Source: Ignavibacteriota bacterium (GTDB lineage Bacteria; Bacteroidota; Ignavibacteria; Palsa-1295). From it: DNA of 20,173 nucleotides. The stretch covers positions 1-20,173 of the forward strand of contig JANYLL010000339.1 in NCBI GenBank assembly GCA_025357895.1, in the 5' to 3' direction. The notes beneath the pieces were generated by a model. The model ran no database searches, was not told where the DNA came from, and worked only from the letters and a program-made list of their open reading frames with translations. Shown piece after piece: positions 13,757 through 20,173 of this stretch (position 1 is the stretch's first letter; the number at the start of each line of letters is the position of its first letter). Made by a program: the position numbers and the translations under genes.

Positions 13757-16700
13757 ATGGCAAAAAAGACTACAACCCCTCTTCTCAATAGCGCTCACAT
13801 GAGCGAAACCGGCAGGATAACATTTTCGAAGATCCCGAAAGATTATCATATCCCCGATCTGCTTGATGTGCAGTTAAAGTCATTTCAGGAATTCCTGCAA
13901 TCAGGAATTCCTTTGGCTGATCGTATGGCGTTAGGATTGGAATCAGTATTCCAGCTTAATTTCCCGATCGTCGATTCGCGCGAGACATTCGTTCTCGATT
14001 ATCTTGACTATCGTTTAGAGAAACCTCGTTATGGCATTATGGAATGTCAGGATCGCGGACTTACTTATAGCGTTCCGTTGAAGGCACGTCTTCGTTTGTC
14101 ATCGAAAAATGCTGCTGAAGGTACCGAAGATTTCGTCGAGACTATCGAACAGGAAGTATTCTTAGGCAACTTGCCAATGATGACGGAACGCGGTACCTTC
14201 ATTATCAATGGCGCTGAGCGCGTTGTTGTCAGCCAGCTTCATCGCTCACCCGGAGTATTTTTCTCGGAGAGTTTGCATCCAAACGGCACCACGATCTATT
14301 CCGGCAGAATTATTCCATTCCGTGGAAGCTGGGTAGAATTCACGACAGATATTAATAATGTGCTCTGGGCATATATTGACCGTAAAAAGAAATTTCCGGT
14401 CACGATGCTTCTTCGTGCTCTAGGATATTCAAGCGACGAAGACATCCTTGAGCTTTTCGAGATGGTGCAGGATCTTGATGTAAAGAAGACAAAATTTGAC
14501 GATTACGTCGGACGCAAAATTGCCGCTGATGTTATTGATATGTCAACCGGCGAAATTTTTCTTTCGAAAGATTCGGAATTCAAAGAAGAACATATTGAGC
14601 AGCTTAAAAAGAGCGGCGTGAAATCCGTAAAGTTCTTAGATCTCGAAGAAACAGGCGGAGCAGTTATTTTGAATACGATCGGTAAAGATCCTTCCCGCTC
14701 AACAGATGATGCATTCGAAGCGATCTATCGAGTGATGCGTTCGACCGAAGCACCCGATCTTGAAACAGCTCGCGGCTTACTTGAGAAAATGTTCTTTACA
14801 CAGAAGAGATACGATCTCGGACTCGTCGGACGTTTGCGTTTGAACCAGCGCTTAGGTCTTGAAGTTGCAAACGACGTTACAACTCTGGCTAAAGAAGATA
14901 TTGTTGCCATCTTAAAGTATATTATCAAGCTTCAGCTTGGTAAAGCATCGCTTGATGATATCGATCACTTGGGTAATCGCCGTGTCCGCACTGTAGGAGA
15001 ACAGCTTGCGCAACAATTTAATATCGGACTTGCACGTATGGCCCGTACGATTCGTGAGCGCATGAGCATCCATGATGAAAAGGTCGGACCTGCCGATCTT
15101 GTTAATGCACGTACGGTAACGAGCGTCATTAATACGTTTTTCGGAACGAACCAGCTTTCGCAGTTCATGGATCAGACCAATCCGCTTGCTGAGATGACGC
15201 ATAAGCGTCGTATGTCTGCTCTCGGACCTGGCGGTCTTACTAGAGAACGCGCAGGATTTGAAGTCCGTGACGTTCACTATACCCATTACGGAAGACTCTG
15301 CCCGATCGAAACACCGGAAGGACCGAACATCGGTCTTATTTCTTCCCTTGCAGTTTTTGCGCAGATCAATGAGTTCGGATTTATTCAAACTCCGTATCGT
15401 ATTGTGAAGAATGGTAAAGTAACAAGTGAAATTCATTATCTGACGGCAGATGATGAAGAAGATAAGATCATCGCTCAGGCAAATCAGGAACTTGATGCGA
15501 AGCATCAGTTTATCGGAGATCGTATTAGCTGTCGACAGTTCGGTGATTTCGTTGTGAAATCTCCGGAAGAAGTGCAGTTCATGGACGTTGCTCCGAGCCA
15601 GATCGTTAGCGCTGCAGCAGCGCTTGTTCCGTTCTTGGAGCATGATGATGCTAACCGCGCACTCATGGGATCGAACATGCAACGTCAGGCTGTGCCGCTT
15701 CTTCGCCCTGTTGCTCCGCTTGTCGGAACAGGTTTTGAAGGAAAGATCGCACGCGATAGTCGTGCGCTTTTGCTTGCCGAACGCGACGGAGTTGTGGAGT
15801 ATGTCGATTCTGAAAAGATCGAAATGCTTTATGACGATGAAGGTTCGCGTGAAGAGATCACAGCAAGTTTTGATGACCGTCGTCATCATGAATATTTCCT
15901 GACGAAGTTTTTCAGAACCAACCAGGATACCTGTATCAATCACCGCCCGATCGTTAAAGCCGGTCAGCGAGTGGTAAAAGGCCAGGTGCTTGTGGATTCA
16001 TCATCAACGGATGGCGGTGAATTAGCACTCGGAAGAAATGTGCTTGTGGCATTCATGCCGTGGCGCGGATATAACTTCGAAGATGCTATCGTTATTTCGG
16101 AGCGAGTTGTATCGGAAGATATTTATACTTCGATCCATATTGAAGAATTCGAACTTCACGTTCGCGATACAAAGCGCGGCGAAGAAGAATTAACTCGTGA
16201 AATTCCGAACGTCTCCGAAGAAGCAACGAAAGATCTTGATGAATCAGGTATCATTCGTTTGGGAGCTGAAGTAAAAGAAGGCGATATTCTTATCGGCAAG
16301 ATCACACCGAAAGGTGAGACCGATCCGACACCGGAAGAAAAACTTCTGCGTGCGATTTTCGGTGATAAAGCCGGTGACGTGAAGGATGCATCTTTGAAGG
16401 CACCTCCCGGAATCAAGGGAGTTGTTGTTGAAACAAAGCTTTTCTCTCGCAAAGGTTCAAAAAAAGAAGGCGATGAAAAGCGTGAAGAGAAAAAGCGCAT
16501 CGATGCCATCGATAAGTATTATAAGGATGAAATGTTCGGCATCAATACAAAGCTTGCCGAGAAACTTACGAAAGTTCTTGAAGGCGAAGCGAGCGGTGGA
16601 GTTCGTGATCTTGATGGCGGAGTGATTATCCGCGCAGGTGTGGCTTTCAAAAAAGATACATTCACTTCGCGCTTAGATGAGCTTGAAAAATTCTCTGTCG

Positions 16701-17572
16701 GTACCGATTGGGTCGAAGGAGATCGCAAGCGCAGCAATCTCGTTCGTAAAATTTACGAAGGCTACTGGACAAAACGCGAAGATATCGAAGCGGAAGTCCG
16801 CAAAGAAAAATCGAAAGTTGGTTTAGGCGATGAATTGCAGCCGGGCATTATGCAGATGGCAAAAGTCTATGTTGCAAAGAAACGTAAACTTTCAGTCGGT
16901 GATAAAATGGCAGGTCGTCACGGAAATAAAGGTGTGGTCGCAAAGATCGTACCGCCGCAGGATATGCCGTTCTTGCCTGATGGAACACCTGTTGATATTG
17001 TGCTTAACCCTCTTGGTGTGCCAAGCCGTATGAATATCGGACAGCTTTATGAAACCGCGCTTGGTTTTGCAGCTTCGAAGCTCGGGGTGAAATTCGAAAC
17101 TCCTATCTTCGATGGCGCACATTGGGATGATGTTCACGCATATCTCGGTGAAGCAGGTTTGGATCAAGAAGCTCGTACCTTGCTTTATGACGGCAGAACA
17201 GGTGATGCCCTTGAGCAGAAAGTTACCGTCGGTCAGATCTATATGATGAAGCTTTCGCATCTTGTAGACGACAAGATCCACGCTCGTTCGATCGGACCTT
17301 ATTCTCTTATTACACAGCAGCCTCTCGGTGGTAAAGCACAGTTCGGCGGTCAGCGTTTTGGAGAGATGGAAGTATGGGCACTTGAGGCGTATGGTGCTGC
17401 CCATGCTCTTCAAGAGATTCTCACCGTTAAGTCGGATGACGTTCCCGGACGTTCACGCGTCTATGAAGCGATCGTCAAAGGCGAGAACATGCCGGAGCCA
17501 AGCGTACCTGAATCATTCAGCGTATTAGTTCGCGAGCTGCAAGGCTTGGCGCTTGAAGTAAGCATTGATTAG
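13757..17572 (+). CDS. rpoB: DNA-directed RNA polymerase subunit beta
   Basis: 1271 residues, complete. The length suits Bacteroidota/Chlorobi-type beta subunits and is shorter than the roughly 1340 of gammaproteobacteria. With alpha2, beta', omega and sigma it makes the transcription enzyme; beta forms one side of the active-site cleft and the rifampicin pocket. Recognisable stretches are NLPMMTERGTFIINGAERVV (N-terminal lobe), NQLSQFMDQTNPLAE, HKRRMSALGPGGLTRERAGF, LCPIETPEGPNIGLISSLAV, NVLVAFMPWRGYNFEDAI, KITPKGETDPTPEEKLLRAI, KMAGRHGNKGVV and GGKAQFGGQRFGEMEVWALE, ending VPESFSVLVRELQGL. In the rifampicin region D472, H482 and S487 match E. coli D516, H526 and S531, so the common resistance substitutions are absent. 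No frameshift or large insertion is seen. The ATG has no Shine-Dalgarno sequence. rpoC follows after 123 bases. The gene before it is a T9SS protein, not rplL. Confidence 0.99.
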   Translation: MAKKTTTPLLNSAHMSETGRITFSKIPKDYHIPDLLDVQLKSFQEFLQSGIPLADRMALGLESVFQLNFPIVDSRETFVLDYLDYRLEKPRYGIMECQDRGLTYSVPLKARLRLSSKNAAEGTEDFVETIEQEVFLGNLPMMTERGTFIINGAERVVVSQLHRSPGVFFSESLHPNGTTIYSGRIIPFRGSWVEFTTDINNVLWAYIDRKKKFPVTMLLRALGYSSDEDILELFEMVQDLDVKKTKFDDYVGRKIAADVIDMSTGEIFLSKDSEFKEEHIEQLKKSGVKSVKFLDLEETGGAVILNTIGKDPSRSTDDAFEAIYRVMRSTEAPDLETARGLLEKMFFTQKRYDLGLVGRLRLNQRLGLEVANDVTTLAKEDIVAILKYIIKLQLGKASLDDIDHLGNRRVRTVGEQLAQQFNIGLARMARTIRERMSIHDEKVGPADLVNARTVTSVINTFFGTNQLSQFMDQTNPLAEMTHKRRMSALGPGGLTRERAGFEVRDVHYTHYGRLCPIETPEGPNIGLISSLAVFAQINEFGFIQTPYRIVKNGKVTSEIHYLTADDEEDKIIAQANQELDAKHQFIGDRISCRQFGDFVVKSPEEVQFMDVAPSQIVSAAAALVPFLEHDDANRALMGSNMQRQAVPLLRPVAPLVGTGFEGKIARDSRALLLAERDGVVEYVDSEKIEMLYDDEGSREEITASFDDRRHHEYFLTKFFRTNQDTCINHRPIVKAGQRVVKGQVLVDSSSTDGGELALGRNVLVAFMPWRGYNFEDAIVISERVVSEDIYTSIHIEEFELHVRDTKRGEEELTREIPNVSEEATKDLDESGIIRLGAEVKEGDILIGKITPKGETDPTPEEKLLRAIFGDKAGDVKDASLKAPPGIKGVVVETKLFSRKGSKKEGDEKREEKKRIDAIDKYYKDEMFGINTKLAEKLTKVLEGEASGGVRDLDGGVIIRAGVAFKKDTFTSRLDELEKFSVGTDWVEGDRKRSNLVRKIYEGYWTKREDIEAEVRKEKSKVGLGDELQPGIMQMAKVYVAKKRKLSVGDKMAGRHGNKGVVAKIVPPQDMPFLPDGTPVDIVLNPLGVPSRMNIGQLYETALGFAASKLGVKFETPIFDGAHWDDVHAYLGEAGLDQEARTLLYDGRTGDALEQKVTVGQIYMMKLSHLVDDKIHARSIGPYSLITQQPLGGKAQFGGQRFGEMEVWALEAYGAAHALQEILTVKSDDVPGRSRVYEAIVKGENMPEPSVPESFSVLVRELQGLALEVSID

Positions 17573-17622
17573 CTGATAGTTTAAAGCTGATAGCTGATAG
17601 TAAAAAAAACTATCAGCTATCA
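17571..17622. repeat. foldback element of AGCTGATAG units between rpoB and rpoC
   Basis: AGCTGATAG occurs three times on the plus strand (17571-17579, 17585-17593, 17592-17600), the first starting within the rpoB stop codon. The last unit lies in a perfect 14-bp inverted repeat, TGATAGCTGATAGT (17588-17601) with ACTATCAGCTATCA (17609-17622), around a loop of seven A. TCAGCTT at 17626-17632 could pair with AAGCTGA at 17584-17590 in an alternative fold. No U tract follows on the plus strand, so it should not act as a simple terminator; an RNA-processing or attenuation role, or a mobile repeat, is possible. Confidence 0.8.
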
Positions 17623-17695
17623 ACTCTCAGCTTCGACGATTGAAAGAAAGAAAAATTTTTTAAGTTAATATTAATTAGATAAAAGGCGTATAAAT

Positions 17696-20173
17696 ATGGC
17701 ATACATGCTTCCGATGGAATCGCCGTTCAAGAGATTCTCGCAGATCACGATCTCGCTTGCAAGCAATGATTCAATTCTTGCGCGCAGTCATGGCGAAGTG
17801 ACCAAGCCTGAGACGATCAATTACCGTTCATACCGTCCGGAAAAAGACGGACTTTTTTGCGAGAAGATCTTCGGACCTACTCGTGACTGGGAATGCTTCT
17901 GTGGTAAATATAAGCGTATCCGTTACAAAGGCATTATCTGCGATCGCTGCGGAGTTGAAGTAACGACGAAATCCGTTCGCCGTGAGCGCTTCGGACACAT
18001 TGCACTCGCAGTGCCCGTCGTGCATATCTGGTATTTCCGCTCGCTGCCTAATAAGATCGGTCATATCCTCGGCATGCCGACAAAGGATATTGAAAAGATC
18101 ATTTATTATGAATCATACACTGTCGTTAGCCCTGGCACAACGGGACTTCCGGTTAAGCATCTTCTGACCGAAGAAGAATATTTTCGTATCCTTGATTCAC
18201 TTCCAGCTGGAAACGATAATCTCCATGATGATGATGCTAAGAAATTCATCGCATCGATCGGTGGAATTGCTATTCAGGAATTGTTGCGGCGTTCGGATAT
18301 CGAAAATCTTTCAATCGAACTTCGCCGTGCCGCTCGTGAAGAGACTTCACAGTTAAAACGTCAGGAAGCGTTGAAACGCTTACGTACAGTAGAGGCTTTC
18401 CGAAACGAAGAAGGACTGAAAGTCGAGAACCGTCCTGAGTGGATGGTACTTGGCGTCGTTCCTGTTATTCCTCCGGAGCTTCGTCCGCTTGTGCCTCTTG
18501 AAGGCGGACGTTTTGCAACCAGCGATTTGAACGATCTCTATCGCCGTGTTATCATCCGCAATAACCGTTTGAAGCGGTTGATGGATATCAAAGCTCCTGA
18601 AGTTATTTTGCGTAATGAAAAACGCATGTTGCAAGAAGCAGTTGATTCGCTTTTCGATAATTCACGAAGAGCATCTGCTGTCAAAGCCGATACATCGCGT
18701 GCACTGAAATCACTTTCGGATACACTAAAAGGTAAGCAGGGACGTTTCCGTCAGAACTTACTCGGTAAGCGTGTTGATTATTCAGGTCGTTCGGTTATCG
18801 TTGTCGGACCTGAACTCAAATTGCATGAATGCGGATTGCCGAAAGAAATGGCAGTCGAGCTTTTCAAGCCGTTCATCATTCGCAAGCTCATCGAACGCGG
18901 AATTACGAAGACCGTTAAATCTGCTAAGAAACACGTTGAGCGAAAGACCACCGATGTATGGGATATATTAGAATCCATCATCGATGGGCATCCTATCATG
19001 CTCAATCGTGCTCCAACGTTGCATAGGTTAGGTATTCAGGCATTCCAGCCGAAACTTGTCGAAGGCCGCGCATTGCAGATCCATCCGCTTGTCTGTACAG
19101 CATTCAATGCCGATTTCGACGGTGATCAGATGGCTGTTCACGTGCCGCTTTCGTTCGAAGCGCAGCTTGAAGCATCAACGCTCATGCTTAGCTCGCATAA
19201 TATTATTTCTCCTCAGAATGGCGAGCCTATCGCTGTTCCCGGACAGGACATGGTTCTCGGACCTTATTATCTTACCAAGCATAAAAAAGGACAGCTTGGC
19301 GAAGGTATGATGTTCTCATCTCCGCAGGAAGTTATCATCGCGCATAATTTGAATCGCCTTGGCATTCACTCGATGATCAAAGTTCGCATTAAAGGCAAGA
19401 TGATCGAGACGACAACAGGTCGCGTGATCTTTAATCAGATCGTACCTGAAGAACTCGGATATTTGAACGAGCTTCTTACGAAGAAGCGCTTGCGTCAGAT
19501 CATTTCGATGTGTTTCCGCGGCGTTGGTATTTTGAAGACCGTTGAATTCCTTGATAAGTTGAAGGAGATGGGATTCTATTATGCAACCAAGGGCGGAATT
19601 TCAGTATCGTTATCTGATATCGTCGTACCGAAAGAAAAAGATGAGATCATTAATAAAGCGCAGTTGCAGGTTGATGACGTTCAGGATAAATACCTGAATG
19701 GATTTATCACAACAGGTGAGCGCTATAATAAAGTGATCGATATCTGGACTCGTGCAACGAACCGCGTAGCCGATAAACTTTTTGAAACACTTCAGCGCGA
19801 TCGTGACGGATTTAATCCGTTATACATGATGGTCGATTCCGGTGCTCGCGGATCTAAAGAACAGGTTCGTCAGCTTGCCGGTATGCGCGGACTCATGGCG
19901 AAGCCGCAGAAATCACTTTCAGGTCAAACAGGTGAGCTCATCGAGAATCCTATTCTTTCGAATTTCTATGAAGGACTTTCGATCCTCGAGTACTTCATCT
20001 CAACTCACGGAGCGCGTAAAGGACTTGCAGATACAGCATTGAAAACTGCTGATGCAGGATATTTGACGCGCAGACTTATTGATGCTGCACAGGATGCAAT
20101 TATTTCCGAGCATGATTGCGGTACGATCCGCGGTATTCCCACTTCGGCTTTGAAAGAAGGCGAAGACGTGAAG
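17696..20173 (+). CDS. rpoC: DNA-directed RNA polymerase subunit beta', 3' end beyond the window
   Basis: The frame is open from ATG at 17696 through the last base: exactly 826 codons, no stop, so roughly the N-terminal 60% of a usual beta' subunit. It holds the zinc ribbon (C67, C69, C82, C85 in CFCGKYKRIRYKG and CDRCG), the clamp, the catalytic loop NADFDGD (residues 471-477, whose three Asp hold the active-site Mg), the bridge helix region (RQLAGMRGLMAKP) and the trigger loop (GARKGLADTALKTADAGYL, from residue 772). All key residues are present. Two further in-frame ATGs follow at 17705 and 17714; the first was chosen because the product then begins MAYMLPMESPFKRFSQITIS with a short leader. 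AAAAGGCG about 10 bases upstream is at best a weak Shine-Dalgarno sequence. It is presumably cotranscribed with rpoB. Confidence 0.98.
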   Translation, partial: MAYMLPMESPFKRFSQITISLASNDSILARSHGEVTKPETINYRSYRPEKDGLFCEKIFGPTRDWECFCGKYKRIRYKGIICDRCGVEVTTKSVRRERFGHIALAVPVVHIWYFRSLPNKIGHILGMPTKDIEKIIYYESYTVVSPGTTGLPVKHLLTEEEYFRILDSLPAGNDNLHDDDAKKFIASIGGIAIQELLRRSDIENLSIELRRAAREETSQLKRQEALKRLRTVEAFRNEEGLKVENRPEWMVLGVVPVIPPELRPLVPLEGGRFATSDLNDLYRRVIIRNNRLKRLMDIKAPEVILRNEKRMLQEAVDSLFDNSRRASAVKADTSRALKSLSDTLKGKQGRFRQNLLGKRVDYSGRSVIVVGPELKLHECGLPKEMAVELFKPFIIRKLIERGITKTVKSAKKHVERKTTDVWDILESIIDGHPIMLNRAPTLHRLGIQAFQPKLVEGRALQIHPLVCTAFNADFDGDQMAVHVPLSFEAQLEASTLMLSSHNIISPQNGEPIAVPGQDMVLGPYYLTKHKKGQLGEGMMFSSPQEVIIAHNLNRLGIHSMIKVRIKGKMIETTTGRVIFNQIVPEELGYLNELLTKKRLRQIISMCFRGVGILKTVEFLDKLKEMGFYYATKGGISVSLSDIVVPKEKDEIINKAQLQVDDVQDKYLNGFITTGERYNKVIDIWTRATNRVADKLFETLQRDRDGFNPLYMMVDSGARGSKEQVRQLAGMRGLMAKPQKSLSGQTGELIENPILSNFYEGLSILEYFISTHGARKGLADTALKTADAGYLTRRLIDAAQDAIISEHDCGTIRGIPTSALKEGEDVK

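Noticed and set aside
15116..15240. Rifampicin resistance changes in rpoB
   Set aside because: D472, H482 and S487 match the sensitive-type residues, so no common resistance substitution is present.
14912..15943. 343-codon open frame on the minus strand inside rpoB
   Set aside because: It is wholly antisense to a strongly conserved part of rpoB, has low-complexity Arg/Lys/Ile/Cys-rich composition, and no recognisable domain. It is a codon-use shadow.
16892..17413. 173-codon minus-strand open frame at the 3' end of rpoB
   Set aside because: Antisense to conserved rpoB catalytic and C-terminal motifs; no domain or initiation signal seen.
17571..17600. Repeated AGCTGATAG units as a CRISPR array
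   Set aside because: Units are only 9 bases, spaced 14 and 7 bases apart, and have no spacers or cas genes.
17588..17622. Foldback between rpoB and rpoC as an intrinsic terminator
   Set aside because: The stem is strong but is followed by a mixed sequence, not a U tract, and a terminator would block rpoC expression.

Overview
The window reads as chromosomal DNA of a didermic FCB-group bacterium with a type IX secretion system (T9SS). Five secreted proteins carry the T9SS type A C-terminal sorting domain (PNP near its start, then a [IV][YF]D[IVL]LGREV core or a relative, then a short Lys/Arg-ended strand). RpoB and RpoC are of the Bacteroidota/Chlorobi type, and most starts lack a Shine-Dalgarno sequence. 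Large T9SS proteins with IgGFc-binding-like and choice-of-anchor-D-like (ASH/Ig-like) domains suggest the Ignavibacteria/Kapabacteria side of that group. This placement is inference from protein style, not a phylogeny.

Layout. Positions 1-10144 (+) hold a tandem family of giant cell-surface proteins: the 3' end of one gene (to 373), then 1104 aa (511-3825), 963 aa (3825-6716, overlapping the previous stop by one base) and 1046 aa (7004-10144). The three complete ones share a signal peptide, an IgGFc-binding-like region, a Cys-containing domain I do not recognise, Ig-like ASH domains and the sorting domain. The last one also has an N-terminal cupredoxin-like domain in which three of four expected copper ligands appear to be replaced. 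A good intrinsic terminator (10167-10195) closes this block. A DMT/EamA transporter (10207-11136, minus) converges on it.

After a roughly 490-base gap without a convincing gene comes another T9SS cargo, a beta-propeller-like protein (11630-13300) with the clearest Shine-Dalgarno sequence in the window, followed by a hairpin. After a 456-base intergenic region come rpoB (13757-17572, complete) and rpoC (17696 to the window end, incomplete). They are separated by a short spacer with a strong foldback made of AGCTGATAG units. The ribosomal protein genes rplJ/rplL, which usually precede rpoB, are absent here.

Functionally the window is two unrelated blocks: a surface/adhesin-like accessory block exported by Sec plus T9SS, and the essential RNA polymerase beta/beta' operon. 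No CRISPR array, tRNA, rRNA, transposase or phage gene was seen. The most interesting material is the paralogous surface-protein array, especially its apparently copper-less cupredoxin domain and the paired gain or loss of cysteines.
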